Below are positions 35,368 through 45,005 of a stretch of 64,000 nt of DNA, piece after piece. The translations under genes were made by a program, and so were the position numbers. The notes under the pieces are model-generated. The model searched no databases, was not told where the DNA came from, and was given only the letters and a program-made list of their open reading frames with translations. This DNA is from Salipiger bermudensis (GTDB lineage: Bacteria; Pseudomonadota; Alphaproteobacteria; Rhodobacterales; Rhodobacteraceae), in assembly GCF_020171625.1 (NCBI RefSeq), contig NZ_JAIUZY010000001.1, forward strand, positions 558,001 to 622,000. Reading direction: 5' to 3'. Every line of letters begins with the position of its first letter. The stretch's first letter is position 1.

Positions 35368-36327
35368 CTAGCGGCGCGTCCAGCCCCAGAGGCAGAGCAG
35401 CTCGGTCGCCACATGTGCGCCGGCGATGGCGGTGGCGCCGGTGGTGTCGAAGGGCGGAGAGACCTCGACCACGTCGCCGCCCTTGAGGTCGATCCCCGCC
35501 AGCCCGCGCAGCATCACCGCCGCCTGATGACTGGTCAGCCCGCCCCAGACCGGCGTGCCGGTGCCCGGCGCGAAGGCCGGATCGAGCGCGTCGATGTCGA
35601 AGGTCAGGTAAACCGGGTGGTCGCCGACGATCGCCTTGGCCTGCGCCACGATCGCCTCGGGCCCTTGCCCGTGCACTGCGCGCGCGTCGAGGATGTGAAA
35701 GCCCAGCGTGTCGGGATTGTCGGTGCGGATGCCGATCTGCACCGACCGCGTCGGATCGACCAGACCCAGCTTCACCGCCTTGTACATGAAGGTGCCGTGA
35801 TCGATGCGGTCAAAATCGTCATCCGCCCAGGTGTCGGTGTGGGCGTCGAACTGGATCACGCTCAGCGGGCCGTACTTGGCCGCATGGGCCTTGAGCAGCG
35901 GCAGGGTGATCGAGTGATCGCCCCCCAGCGTCACCATCGCCGCCCCCTGATCGAGGATGCCCTTCGCGTGCGCCTCGAGCGTCGCCGGGAAGGCCGGCAC
36001 GTTGGCATAATCGAAGGCCAGATCGCCGTAATCGGCGATGGCGAACTCGCTCAGCACGTCATAGCCCCAGCCGTAGGGCGCATCGCAAGGCTGCAGCAGC
36101 GATGCCTCGCGGATCGCGCGCGGCCCGAGCCGCGTGCCGCTGCGGTTGGTCACCGCCTGATCGAAGGGCACGCCGGTCACCGCCACGTCGACGCCGCGCA
36201 GGTCCTTGGTGTACTTGCGCCGCAGGAACGATGTGGCACCGCCGAACACGTTCTCGAAACTCGGCCCCTTCAGCTCCTCGCGGGTGAAGGCGTGATCGAT
36301 CTGGGTCTTTGCGTCTTCCAGCGCCAT
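35368..36327 (-). CDS. speB: Agmatinase / guanidino-acid ureohydrolase
   Basis: A 319-residue ureohydrolase with a binuclear manganese site: GGDHSIT, DAHTDTW and DIDALDPAFAPGTGTP. It would hydrolyse agmatine to putrescine and urea. Close relatives act on guanidinobutyrate or guanidinopropionate, so the exact substrate is uncertain. ATG 36327 starts the conserved region. Two M20 amidohydrolases lie directly upstream on the same strand (gap 22 bp), suggesting a nitrogen-scavenging cluster. Confidence 0.87.
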   Translation of the reverse strand: MALEDAKTQIDHAFTREELKGPSFENVFGGATSFLRRKYTKDLRGVDVAVTGVPFDQAVTNRSGTRLGPRAIREASLLQPCDAPYGWGYDVLSEFAIADYGDLAFDYANVPAFPATLEAHAKGILDQGAAMVTLGGDHSITLPLLKAHAAKYGPLSVIQFDAHTDTWADDDFDRIDHGTFMYKAVKLGLVDPTRSVQIGIRTDNPDTLGFHILDARAVHGQGPEAIVAQAKAIVGDHPVYLTFDIDALDPAFAPGTGTPVWGGLTSHQAAVMLRGLAGIDLKGGDVVEVSPPFDTTGATAIAGAHVATELLCLWGWTRR

Positions 36328-36349
36328 GATGGTCCTCGGCCTTGTCCTG

Positions 36350-37516
36350 TCAGCTCTTGAGCGGCAGCGCGGTCTCGACCAGCCGCGCGAAGAAGCTCGC
36401 ACCCATCGGCGCGATCGCGTCGTTGAAATCGTATTGCGGGTGGTGGCAGTTCGGCGTGTCACCCTGCCCGAGGAACAGGTAGGCGCCGGGGCGCGCCTCG
36501 AGCATGTAGGAGAAATCCTCGGCCGGCATGATCGGATCGATGTCGTCGCGCACGTTCTCGGGCCCCACCACCTCGCGCGCCACCTGCGCGGCAAAGCGCG
36601 TCTGTTCGGCGTGGTTGACCGTCGGCGGATAGCCACGCTCATAGGTCACGCTGGCGGTACAGCCATAGACCTGCGCCTGCAACTCGGCGATCTCGCGCAG
36701 GCGTTTCTCGGCGAGGTCGCGGATCTCGGGCCGGAAGCTCCGCACCGTCCCGGCAAGGAAGGCCGTGCCGGGAATGATGTTATGCGCGGTGCCGGCATGG
36801 ATCTGCGTCACCGAGACCACCAGCTTGTCGATGGCCGAGACGTTGCGGCTGACGATGCTCTGCAGCGCCTGCACCATGGCCGAGGCCGCAGGAATCGGGT
36901 CGGCGCTCTCCTGCGGCTCGGCGCCGTGGCCACCGACGCCCGTGATGTCGATGCGGAACTCGTCGGCCGAGGCCATGAGCGGGCCCGGCGCGGTGTGGAT
37001 ATGGCCCTCGGGATCGCCCGGCGAGTTGTGGATGCCGTAGACCTCTTCGATGTCGAAACGGTCCATGATGCCCTCTTCGACCATCACCTTGCCGCCGCCG
37101 CCGCCCTCTTCGGCGGGCTGGAACAGCAGCGCCACGCGGCCGGCGAAGTTGCGGGTCTCGGCGAGGTACTTGGCCGCGCCCAGAAGCATCGTGGTGTGGC
37201 CGTCATGACCGCAGGTATGCGCCATGCCCGGCACCTTCGAGGCGTGCTCGGTGCCCGAAAGGTCCTCCATCGGCAGCGCGTCCATGTCGGCGCGCAGCCC
37301 GATGGTGCGCCCGGGTTCGCGCCCCTCGATGATCGCCACCACGCCGGTCTTCGCGATGCCGGTATGGATCTCGGAAATGCCGAAGCCTTTGAGCTGCTCG
37401 ACCACGAACGCGGACGTCTTGACGCAATCGAACAGCAGTTCGGGGTTCTGATGCAGGTGCCGACGCCACGCGGTCAGCGTGTCGGCCTCGGCGGCGATGG
37501 AATTGATGACGGGCAT
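36350..37516 (-). CDS. M20 family amidohydrolase (hippurate hydrolase-like), copy 1
   Basis: A 388-residue M20D peptidase/amidohydrolase. Metal and catalytic motifs: HTCGHDGHTTMLLGAA, FQPAEEGGGGG and GIHNSPG. The dimerisation domain lies in the middle and the C-terminal ligand region is AEDFSYMLEARPGAYLFLG. It probably removes acyl groups from amino acids. It is a close paralogue of the next gene upstream. Its position 22 bp before the agmatinase gene suggests co-transcription. Confidence 0.9.
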   Translation of the reverse strand: MPVINSIAAEADTLTAWRRHLHQNPELLFDCVKTSAFVVEQLKGFGISEIHTGIAKTGVVAIIEGREPGRTIGLRADMDALPMEDLSGTEHASKVPGMAHTCGHDGHTTMLLGAAKYLAETRNFAGRVALLFQPAEEGGGGGKVMVEEGIMDRFDIEEVYGIHNSPGDPEGHIHTAPGPLMASADEFRIDITGVGGHGAEPQESADPIPAASAMVQALQSIVSRNVSAIDKLVVSVTQIHAGTAHNIIPGTAFLAGTVRSFRPEIRDLAEKRLREIAELQAQVYGCTASVTYERGYPPTVNHAEQTRFAAQVAREVVGPENVRDDIDPIMPAEDFSYMLEARPGAYLFLGQGDTPNCHHPQYDFNDAIAPMGASFFARLVETALPLKS

Positions 37517-37574
37517 GTCGGTCTCCTTCGAAGGCTCCCCCGAGCCCGCTTTCGCCTATCGAACCCCAAAGCGC

Positions 37575-38735
37575 TCAGCGCTGCAAGGGCTGGCGGGCCT
37601 CGATCAGCTTGGCAAAGAAGCTCGCCCCGATCGGTGCCGCCTCGTCGTTGAAATCGAACTTCGGATGGTGGCAGAATGGCCCCTCGCCCTGCCCGAGATA
37701 AAGGAACGCACCCGGCCGGGCCTCAAGCATGTAGGAGAAATCCTCGGCCCCCATCGAGGGCACGCTGTCGTCGATCACCTCGGCGACCACCTCGCGCGCG
37801 ACGCCGACGGCAAAGGCGGTCTGCTCGGCGTGGTTGATGGTCGGGGGATAGTTGCGCTCGTAGTCGAGCTCGGCGGTGACCCCATAGGCCATGGCCTGCC
37901 CGGCGACGATCTCGCGGATGCGCCGTTCGGCCATGTCGCGGATGCCGGGATCAAAGCTGCGCACGGTCCCGGCGAGATAGGCGGTCTCGGGGATCACATT
38001 GGTGGCCGAGCCGGTCTGCACCACGGTGAGCGAGACCACCAGAGATTCCAGGGGATCGGTGTTGCGCGCCGGCACCGTCTGCAGCGCCTGCCCGATGGCC
38101 AGCGCGCAGGGAATGGGATCGATGCAGGTGTCGGGATGCGCCGCATGACCGCCGCGCCCGGTGAGGCGCAGCTCGAAATCGTCAACCGCCGCCATCAGCG
38201 GGCCGGGCCGCGTGGCGATCTCGCCCAGCGGGCGCGACGGATCGGTGTGCAGCGCATAGACCTGCTCGATGCCGAAGCGCTCCATGATGCCTTCCTCGAC
38301 CATGATGCGGCCGCCGCCGATGGTCTCTTCCGCAGGCTGGAAGATCAGCGCCACCTTGCCCGCGAAGTTGCGGGTCTCGGCCAGGTATTTCGCGGCGCCC
38401 AGCAGCATCGTCGTGTGGCCGTCATGGCCACAGGCGTGCATCTTGCCCGGCACCTCCGAGGCGTGCTCCGCGCCGGTATCCTCGTCCATCGGCAGCGCGT
38501 CCATGTCGGCGCGCAGGCCGGTGACGGGCCCCGCGCCCTGCCCCTCGACGATCGCCACCACGCCGCTTGTCGCGATGCCCGTGTGAATGTCGGTGATGCC
38601 GAACTCGCGCAGCCGCTCGACCACGAAGGCGGCGGTCTCGTGACACTCGAGGCTAAGCTCGGGATTGCGGTGCAGATGCCGCCGCCAGGTCTTCATCTCC
38701 TCGGCGTAATCGGCGATGCGGTTGACGATGGGCAT
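37575..38735 (-). CDS. M20 family amidohydrolase (hippurate hydrolase-like), copy 2
   Basis: A 386-residue paralogue of the preceding gene with the same motifs (HACGHDGHTTMLLGAA; FQPAEETIGGG; GAEDFSYMLEARPGAFLYLG). The two proteins match along their whole length and clearly arose by tandem duplication. Differences in the middle domain (ALHTDPSRPLGEIA here, GIHNSPGDPEGHIH in copy 1) may reflect different substrates. ATG 38735 follows CGGAG. It is divergent from mazG, with 63 bp between starts. Confidence 0.9.
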   Translation of the reverse strand: MPIVNRIADYAEEMKTWRRHLHRNPELSLECHETAAFVVERLREFGITDIHTGIATSGVVAIVEGQGAGPVTGLRADMDALPMDEDTGAEHASEVPGKMHACGHDGHTTMLLGAAKYLAETRNFAGKVALIFQPAEETIGGGRIMVEEGIMERFGIEQVYALHTDPSRPLGEIATRPGPLMAAVDDFELRLTGRGGHAAHPDTCIDPIPCALAIGQALQTVPARNTDPLESLVVSLTVVQTGSATNVIPETAYLAGTVRSFDPGIRDMAERRIREIVAGQAMAYGVTAELDYERNYPPTINHAEQTAFAVGVAREVVAEVIDDSVPSMGAEDFSYMLEARPGAFLYLGQGEGPFCHHPKFDFNDEAAPIGASFFAKLIEARQPLQR

Positions 38736-38798
38736 GGGTGGACTCCGGAACTTCCTTGGCGCAGGACTGCACCCAATACCGAAACGCGGGGGAAGTCC

Positions 38799-39635
38799 AT
38801 GAGCGACACGCAGAGCAACGCAGCGCCGCAAGACCTGATCCACGACCCGAAGGGCGGCATGCCGCGCCTGCTCGAGATCATGCGCCGGCTGCGCGATCCC
38901 GAGACCGGCTGTCCGTGGGACGTGGCGCAGGATTTTGCCACCATCGCGCCCTACACCATCGAGGAAGCCTACGAGGTCGCCGACGCCATCGAGCGCGAGG
39001 CCTGGGGCGAGCTGAAGGGCGAGCTGGGCGATCTGCTGTTCCAGTCGGTGTTCCACGCCCAGATGGCCAGCGAGCGCGGGCTGTTCACCTTCGACGAGGT
39101 GGCCGACACCATGTCCGACAAGATGGTCGCCCGGCATCCCCACGTGTTCGGCGACGAATCGAACGCCAAATCCCCCGAACAGCAGGTTTCGGACTGGGAG
39201 GCGATCAAGGCCGAGGAGCGCGCGGCGCGGGCCGAGAAGGGTGTGCTCGACGGCGTGGCGCTGGGGCTGCCGGCGCTGCTGCGCGCGGTGAAGCTGCAAA
39301 AGCGCGCCGCGCGGGTGGGCTTTGACTGGCCCTCGACCGACGGGGTTATCGACAAGATCGTCGAGGAGGCGCAGGAACTGCGCGAGGCCCGCGATCCCGC
39401 CCATGTCGAAGAGGAGTTCGGCGACCTGCTCTTCGTCATGGCCAACCTCGCGCGGCATCTGGGCATCGACCCCGAAGCGGCGCTGCGCGGCACCAATGCC
39501 AAGTTCACCCGCCGCTTCGAAGCGATCGAGGCGGGGCTGGCTGCGCGCGGCAAGCGTCCCGAGGACAGCACGCTCGAAGAGATGGACGCGCTCTGGGACG
39601 CGGCCAAGGCGCAGGAGAAGGCCGAAAAATCCTGA
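38799..39635 (+). CDS. mazG: Nucleoside triphosphate pyrophosphohydrolase MazG
   Basis: A 278-residue MazG with two MazG repeats: LRDPETGCPWDVAQDF and EEAYEVADAIE with GELGDLLFQ in the first half, VEEAQELREA and EEEFGDLLFVMANLAR in the second. It hydrolyses NTPs and dNTPs to monophosphates, clearing abnormal nucleotides. Cytoplasmic. ATG 38799 follows GGGGGAAG. Length is normal for the tandem type. Confidence 0.94.
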   Translation: MSDTQSNAAPQDLIHDPKGGMPRLLEIMRRLRDPETGCPWDVAQDFATIAPYTIEEAYEVADAIEREAWGELKGELGDLLFQSVFHAQMASERGLFTFDEVADTMSDKMVARHPHVFGDESNAKSPEQQVSDWEAIKAEERAARAEKGVLDGVALGLPALLRAVKLQKRAARVGFDWPSTDGVIDKIVEEAQELREARDPAHVEEEFGDLLFVMANLARHLGIDPEAALRGTNAKFTRRFEAIEAGLAARGKRPEDSTLEEMDALWDAAKAQEKAEKS

Positions 39636-39718
39636 TAGAACCAGTCGGTCATTGACCCGACCAAAACGATCAGGTTATGTCCCGCCATCTGCAATCCGCA
39701 CCGATGGGAGACCGATAT

Positions 39719-40720
39719 ATGCGCCTTGCAACCACCGCCCTTGCCCTGATCGCGACCGTGAGCCCGGCTCTGGCCGAAGAGGTGAACCTCTATTCCTACC
39801 GCCAGCCGGAGCTGCTGGCGCCGCTGACCGAAGCCTTCACCGAGGCCACCGGCATCGACGTCAACGTGGCTTTCCTCGACAAGGGCATGGTCGAACGGCT
39901 GCAGGCCGAGGGCGACCGCTCGCCCGCCGATCTGGTCTTCACCGTGGACATCTCGCGTCTCTCGGCGGTGGTCAATGCCGGGCTGACGCAGGCGGTCGAC
40001 AGCGACGTGCTGAACGAGAACGTGCCGGAACAGTACCGCGACCCCGAGGGTCACTGGTTCGGCCTGACCACCCGCGCGCGCATCGTCTACGCCTCCAAGG
40101 ACCGCGTCGATCCCTCCGAGGTGACCAGCTACGAGGATCTCGCCGACCCCAAGTGGGAAGGCCGCATCTGCACGCGCTCGGGCACCCATCCCTACAACGT
40201 GGCGCTGGTCTCGGCGATGCTGCACCACCACGGCGAGGAAGAGACCAAGACCTGGCTCGAGGGCGTGAAGTCCAACCTCGCGCGCAAGCCGCAGGGCAAT
40301 GACCGCGCCCAGGTCAAGGCGATCTGGTCCGGCGAATGCGACATCTCGCTCGGCAACACCTACTACATGGGCAAGATGCTCGAGGATGACGAGCAGACCG
40401 AATGGGCCGAGTCGGTCAACGTGCTGTTCCCCGAGTTCGAGGGCGCCGGCACCCACGTGAACATCTCCGGCGTGGCGATGACCAAATCCGCGCCGAACCG
40501 CGAGAACGCGCTGAAGATGATGGAATTCCTGACCCAGCCCGAGGCACAGGAAATCTATGCCCACGCCAACTACGAATACCCGATCGCGCCCGGCACCGAG
40601 GCCGACGAGCTCGTGCAGGGCTGGGGCAGCTTTGAGGCCGACGACGTCAACCTGATGACGCTGGCCGACCTGCGCGCCGATGCGCTGCGCATCATCGAAG
40701 AGGTCGATTTCGACGGCTGA
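39719..40720 (+). CDS. Periplasmic Fe(3+) ABC transporter substrate-binding protein
   Basis: A 333-residue FbpA/FutA-type protein. The signal peptide (residues 1-19, SPALA then EEV) is followed by VNLYSYRQPELLAPL and VDISRLSAVVNAG, GRICTRSGTHPYNVAL and NTYYMGKML, which hold the tyrosines and other ligands typical of ferric-binding proteins. It would deliver iron to a permease, but no permease or ATPase gene adjoins it. ATG 39719 lies 8 nt after GGGAG. No clear iron-responsive operator was recognised upstream. Confidence 0.9.
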   Translation: MRLATTALALIATVSPALAEEVNLYSYRQPELLAPLTEAFTEATGIDVNVAFLDKGMVERLQAEGDRSPADLVFTVDISRLSAVVNAGLTQAVDSDVLNENVPEQYRDPEGHWFGLTTRARIVYASKDRVDPSEVTSYEDLADPKWEGRICTRSGTHPYNVALVSAMLHHHGEEETKTWLEGVKSNLARKPQGNDRAQVKAIWSGECDISLGNTYYMGKMLEDDEQTEWAESVNVLFPEFEGAGTHVNISGVAMTKSAPNRENALKMMEFLTQPEAQEIYAHANYEYPIAPGTEADELVQGWGSFEADDVNLMTLADLRADALRIIEEVDFDG

Positions 40721-40856
40721 CCGGCCGCCCACCCGGTGACCGATCTCAGGCGCGGTGCTCTTCGGGGCCCGCGCCTTTCTCCTGTCCGCCGCCTTTTTCT
40801 TGTCCGTTCCCAGCGCCCTGCCCCGGAACCAGCACCCGGACGCCATCCCCGGCCTG

Positions 40857-40973
40857 CCTCCGGCGGGAGTATTTTTGACGAAGAGAAGCCAGGGGCGCTG
40901 CGCCCATGTCTTCTTCTGGCCGAAAATATCCCGGGGGAGTCCGCGCGCAAGCGCGGGCGGGGGCAGCGCCCCC
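40857..40973. repeat. Dispersed intergenic repeat, copy 2
   Basis: GCCTCCGGCGGGAGTATTTT leads into TGACGAAGAGAAGCC, then CTTCTGGCCGAAAATATCCC and GGGGGCAGCGCCCCC (40959-40973). It is a diverged inverted arrangement of the same cores as the other copies. It sits between convergent genes and, with the acpP terminator, accounts for most of the 372-bp gap. Confidence 0.78.
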
Positions 40974-41029
40974 AACGGCACGAGGGCCCTCACGCGGCGC
41001 CCCGCCGGAGCAGGACACGCGCCCGCACG

Positions 41030-41059
41030 AAACGAAAACGGCGCCCCAAGGGGACGCCG
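41030..41059 (-). terminator. Rho-independent terminator of acpP
   Basis: On the minus strand, CGGCGTCCCC-TT-GGGGCGCCG (41059-41039) forms a stem with one bulged T, followed by TTTTCGTTTCG. It lies 33 bp after the acpP stop. Confidence 0.78.
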
Positions 41060-41092
41060 CTTGATAACTTCCGGTCGGTCCGGAGGCGTCGC

Positions 41093-41326
41093 TTACGACG
41101 CTTCCTTGATGAACTTGACCGCATCGCCGAAGGTCTGGATCGTCTCGGCGGCGTCGTCCGGGATCTCGATGCCGAACTCTTCCTCGAAGGCCATGACCAG
41201 CTCGACGGTGTCGAGGCTGTCTGCGCCCAGATCGTCGATGAACGAGGCGCTCTCGGTCACCTTGTCTTCTTCAACGCCGAGATGCTCGACAACGATCTTG
41301 CGCACGCGATCAGGGATATCGCTCAT
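41093..41326 (-). CDS. acpP: Acyl carrier protein
   Basis: A 77-residue ACP. Ser37 in GADSLDT takes the phosphopantetheine arm, and the protein is strongly acidic. It carries growing acyl chains for fatty acid synthesis and feeds lipid A and phospholipid synthesis. ATG 41326 follows GAGGA. It is downstream of fabD and fabG on the same strand and followed by a terminator, so the usual fabF is not next to it here. Confidence 0.97.
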   Translation of the reverse strand: MSDIPDRVRKIVVEHLGVEEDKVTESASFIDDLGADSLDTVELVMAFEEEFGIEIPDDAAETIQTFGDAVKFIKEAS

Positions 41327-41544
41327 GTTTCCGTCCTCACATTTGTCCGGGCCCTGCGGCCCTCTCTGCCCTTGCCCCACCGGGGTGGTGGCTCAACTTC
41401 GCCCTTAGCGGGCGCCTCAACCCCGGATGGTCCGGGTCCGGCCTTGCAGTGCGACGGATCGCACCCCCCGGCCTCGTTCACTGCGCGCCTATATCATAAG
41501 GGACCGGGTTGGCAAATGCTTTCCGCCCCTGATGAAACACGCTT

Positions 41545-42282
41545 TTACAGCATCGCCATGCCGCCGTTTACATGCAACGTGGCGCCGGTCACGTAGCCTG
41601 CCTCGGGGCTCGCGAGGTAGAGCACCGCCGAGGCGATCTCGTCGGCGCTGCCCATTCGGCCCGCCGGAATCTGGCCGAGGATCCCGCCCTTCTGCTCGTC
41701 GTTCAGCTTGTCGGTCATCGCGGTCTCGATGAAGCCCGGCGCCACCGCGTTGACGGTGATCCCGCGCGAGGCGACCTCGTAGGCCAGCGACTTCGACATG
41801 CCGACCATGCCGGCCTTGGCGGCGGCATAGTTGCCCTGCCCGGGGTTGCCGGTGGCGCCGACGACCGACGAGATGTTCACGATGCGGCCCCAGCGGGATT
41901 TCATCATGCCGCGCAGCACACCCTTGCAGAGCTTGAAGGTGGCGGTGAGGTTGACGTCGAGCACCGACTGCCACTCATCGTCCGACATCCGCATGAAGAG
42001 GTTGTCGCGGGTGATACCGGCATTGTTGACGAGGATGTCGACGCTGCCCATCGCCTCGGCCGCCTGCTTCGGCAGCGCCGCCACCGCCTCGGGGTCGGAC
42101 AGGTTGCAGGGCAGCACGAAGGCCCGCTCGCCCAGCTCCTCGGCCAGCGCCTGCAGCGGCGCCTCGCGGGTGCCCGAGAGCCCCACCGTCGCGCCGGCCT
42201 CGTGCAGCGCCTTGGCGATCGCCCCCCCGATGCCCCCGGAAGCCCCGGTGATCAGCGCGCATTTTCCAGTCAGATCGAACAT
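41545..42282 (-). CDS. fabG: 3-oxoacyl-[ACP] reductase
   Basis: A 245-residue SDR performing the NADPH-dependent reduction step of type II fatty acid synthesis. Motifs: TGASGGIGGAIA, LVNNAGITRDNLF, and the catalytic Ser in NISSVVG with NYAAAKAG (Tyr/Lys). Length and motifs are standard for FabG. ATG 42282 follows AGAGG. Encoded between fabD and acpP on the same strand. Confidence 0.96.
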   Translation of the reverse strand: MFDLTGKCALITGASGGIGGAIAKALHEAGATVGLSGTREAPLQALAEELGERAFVLPCNLSDPEAVAALPKQAAEAMGSVDILVNNAGITRDNLFMRMSDDEWQSVLDVNLTATFKLCKGVLRGMMKSRWGRIVNISSVVGATGNPGQGNYAAAKAGMVGMSKSLAYEVASRGITVNAVAPGFIETAMTDKLNDEQKGGILGQIPAGRMGSADEIASAVLYLASPEAGYVTGATLHVNGGMAML

Positions 42283-42412
42283 GGCTCGGCTTGCCTCTCT
42301 ATCTCTTGTCAGTTCTGTCAGGTCTTGGTGCTTGCTGTCGCGTATCGCATCGGCCTGCGTGCAGCGCAAGCGCGCGCCGCGCGAGGCGCCCGCTTGCGCG
42401 GCAAAAGGGGCC

Positions 42413-43354
42413 TTACTCGGCCGCTTCCAGCACCTTGGCCACATCCTCGGGCGTGCCCACGGTCTGAACGCCCGCCGGGCGGTGGATGCGGCGCACCATG
42501 CCGGTCAGGGCCTTGCCGGCGCCGATTTCCCAGAAGTCGCTGACGCCCTGCGCCACCATGTATTCCACCGACTCGCGCCAACGCACCGATCCGGTCACCT
42601 GCTCGACCAGCAGGGCGCGGATCTCGGCGGGATCGGTGACTGCGCTGGCGCGCACGTTGGCGACCAGCGGCACGCGCGGCGCGGCGATCTCGACCGCGGA
42701 GAGCGCCTCGGCCATGACGTCTGCGGCGGGCGCCATCAGCTCGCAATGGAACGGCGCGCTCACCGGCAGCATCACGGCGCGCTTGGCGCCCTTTTCCTTA
42801 GCGATCTCGACGGCGCGCTCGACCGCGGCCTTGCTGCCCGAGATCACCACCTGCGCGGGATCGTTGTCATTGGCCGCAGCACAGACGCCGCCGCCCTGCG
42901 CGGCCTCTGCCGCCACCGCCTGCGCGGTGGCGAGATCCAGCCCGAGCAGCGCCGCCATGGCGCCCTCGCCCACCGGAACCGCCTGCTGCATGGCGCGCCC
43001 GCGGGTGCGCAGCAGCCGCGCCGCATCGGCGATGCTGAGCGCACCGGCGGCGGTGAGCGCGGAGTATTCCCCCAGCGAGTGACCGGCCACGAAGCTCGCG
43101 GCTGAGATATCGATGCCCTCGGCCTCAAGCGCGCGCATCGCCGCAAGAGAGGTGGCCATCAGCGCCGGCTGGGCGTTCTCGGTCAGGGTCAGCGTCTCGG
43201 CCTCGCCCTCCCAGATCAGCGCAGAGAGCTTCTGGCCCAACGCCTCGTCGACCTCCTCGAACACAGCGCGCGCCGCCGGGTAGGCCTCGGCCAGCGCCTT
43301 GCCCATGCCGATCGCCTGTGCGCCCTGGCCGGGGAAAATGAATGCTCGGGACAT
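42413..43354 (-). CDS. fabD: Malonyl-CoA:ACP transacylase
   Basis: A 313-residue FabD. It moves malonyl from CoA to ACP. The active-site motif is GHSLGEYSAL (Ser93); a conserved Arg and the His in APFHCELM complete the site. N-terminal FIFPGQGAQ is typical. ATG 43354 follows GGGAGGA. First gene of the fabD-fabG-acpP unit and divergent from a cytochrome b561 gene. Confidence 0.96.
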   Translation of the reverse strand: MSRAFIFPGQGAQAIGMGKALAEAYPAARAVFEEVDEALGQKLSALIWEGEAETLTLTENAQPALMATSLAAMRALEAEGIDISAASFVAGHSLGEYSALTAAGALSIADAARLLRTRGRAMQQAVPVGEGAMAALLGLDLATAQAVAAEAAQGGGVCAAANDNDPAQVVISGSKAAVERAVEIAKEKGAKRAVMLPVSAPFHCELMAPAADVMAEALSAVEIAAPRVPLVANVRASAVTDPAEIRALLVEQVTGSVRWRESVEYMVAQGVSDFWEIGAGKALTGMVRRIHRPAGVQTVGTPEDVAKVLEAAE

Positions 43355-43537
43355 CTGCGGTCCTCCCAACTGTTGCGGTTTGCGCACGTCTGCCGTGCCG
43401 TTGGAGGCCTCCCTTAGCGCCGTTGCCGTGGCTTCGCAACGCTCACGCACGTGATCTGTGCGCCGCTCCGCAATTGCGCTGCGGCGCAGCATCGCTAGGT
43501 TGAACGCCGTAACACCCCCACCCGACAGGACCCCCGG

Positions 43538-44737
43538 ATGCCCCTTTCCAACACCGCCACCTCCTACGGCAGCCTCGCGCGGACTTTCCACTGGCTGATC
43601 GCGCTCGGCATCCTGATGATGATCCCGCTCGGCTGGATCGCGCATCTCGCGCCGATGCAGGATGCGGACCAGATCGCGCTCAAGACGGCGCTGTTCTCGA
43701 CCCACAAGACGCTCGGCGTGGCGATCTTCCTGCTGGCGCTGGGACGCATCCTCTGGGCCATCGTGCAACCGCGCCCGGTGCCGCTGCACCCCGAGCGCCG
43801 CGCCGAGACCACGCTGGCGGAGGCCGTGCACTGGGCGCTCTACGCGGCGCTGGTGATCGTGCCGCTGTCGGGCTGGATCGAGCACGCCGCGACCGACGGA
43901 TTCGCGCCGATCTGGTGGCCCTTCGGACAGGATCTTCCGTTCGTACCGAACGATCCGGCCCTGGCCGAGACCTTCGCGACGGTGCATTTCCTCGCGCAGT
44001 GGCTGCTGGTGGGCGCTCTCGTGCTGCACGTGGCCGGCGCCATCAAGCACGCCGTGCTGGACCGCGACGCCACCCTGCGCCGCATGGCCCGTGGCGCGCC
44101 GGCAGGACGGCCCGGCGCGCGCCACGGCGGCGCGGCCCCGGCGGTGCTGGCGCTCGCGGCCTGGATCGCGGTGCTCGGCGGCGGCGCGGCGGCGGGGTAT
44201 TTCACCACCGACGAGCGCGGCGAGACCCCGGCGCTGGAAGCCGCCGCCTCGGACTGGCAGGTCGAGGAGGGCACGCTCTCGATCAGCCTCGTGCAGATGG
44301 GCTCCGAGGTCACCGGCAGCTTCGCCGACTGGACAGCGGCGATCAGCTTCGAGCCGCAGGACGCACCGGGCAAGGCCGGCGAGGTCGAGGTGACGATCTC
44401 CATCCCCTCGCTGACGCTCGGCTCGGTCACCAGCCAGGCGCTCGGCGCGGACTTCTTCGCCGCCGACGACTTTCCCACTGCCAGCTTCCGCGCCGACATC
44501 GTGAACGCGGCCGATGGCTACGAGGCGCAGGGCACGCTGTCGCTCAAGGGCGCCGAGATGCCCGTCACCCTGCCCTTCAGCCTGACCCTCGACGGCGACA
44601 CCGCGAAGATGGAAGGCCGCACGACGCTCGACCGGCGCAACTATGGCATCGGCGACAACATGGCCGACCCCGGCCAGCTGAGCTTCGAGGTCGAGGTACT
44701 GGTGGAGCTGACCGCCACCCGCAGCGACGACACCTGA
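43538..44737 (+). CDS. Cytochrome b561-YceI fusion protein
   Basis: A 399-residue fusion. Residues ~10-185 are a four-helix bacterial cytochrome b561 with likely haem histidines in [29 protein letters not shown] and [11 protein letters not shown] further membrane helix near 200-220 leads to a C-terminal YceI domain (~230-395; [40 protein letters not shown]), a lipocalin-like fold that binds isoprenoids such as ubiquinone. Together they suggest quinone-linked electron transfer at the periplasmic face. Divergent from fabD. Confidence 0.9.
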   Translation: MPLSNTATSYGSLARTFHWLIALGILMMIPLGWIAHLAPMQDADQIALKTALFSTHKTLGVAIFLLALGRILWAIVQPRPVPLHPERRAETTLAEAVHWALYAALVIVPLSGWIEHAATDGFAPIWWPFGQDLPFVPNDPALAETFATVHFLAQWLLVGALVLHVAGAIKHAVLDRDATLRRMARGAPAGRPGARHGGAAPAVLALAAWIAVLGGGAAAGYFTTDERGETPALEAAASDWQVEEGTLSISLVQMGSEVTGSFADWTAAISFEPQDAPGKAGEVEVTISIPSLTLGSVTSQALGADFFAADDFPTASFRADIVNAADGYEAQGTLSLKGAEMPVTLPFSLTLDGDTAKMEGRTTLDRRNYGIGDNMADPGQLSFEVEVLVELTATRSDDT

Positions 44738-44765
44738 GGCCTGCCCCGGCCCCGCGGGCCGGGCT

Positions 44766-44935
44766 GCCTCCGGCGGGAGTATTTTTGACGAAGAGAAGCC
44801 AGAGGCACAGCGCTCCTGGCTTCTTTGGTTCAAAAATACCTCGGGGGTGAATTGGCGCACAGCGCCAAGAGGGGGCAGCGCCCCCCTCTCTTTTTGGGAG
44901 GCGCACCTCTGGTGCGACATGGCGCAGCGCCCGAT
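44766..44935. repeat. Dispersed intergenic repeat, copy 3
   Basis: A nearly perfect large inverted repeat. GAGTATTTTTGA and AGAAGCCAG on the left pair with CTGGCTTCT and TCAAAAATACCTC on the right, centred near 44808. This is followed by TTGGCGC-ACA-GCGCCAA, GGGGGCAGCGCCCCC and one copy of the GAGGCGCACCTCTGGTGCGA unit that is tandemly repeated in copy 5. Confidence 0.85.
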
Positions 44936-45005
44936 GCGGTTGCGGCACGGCGCGCTGGGCGCTTCGCGCTGGCCCGGGCCCTCGCTGCGTGCTATCGGCT
45001 CGGCC

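Noticed and set aside
39636-39718. Iron-responsive operator upstream of the Fe(3+)-binding protein gene
   Set aside because: No convincing Fur, Irr, RirA or iron-rhodo box could be recognised in the 83-bp gap.
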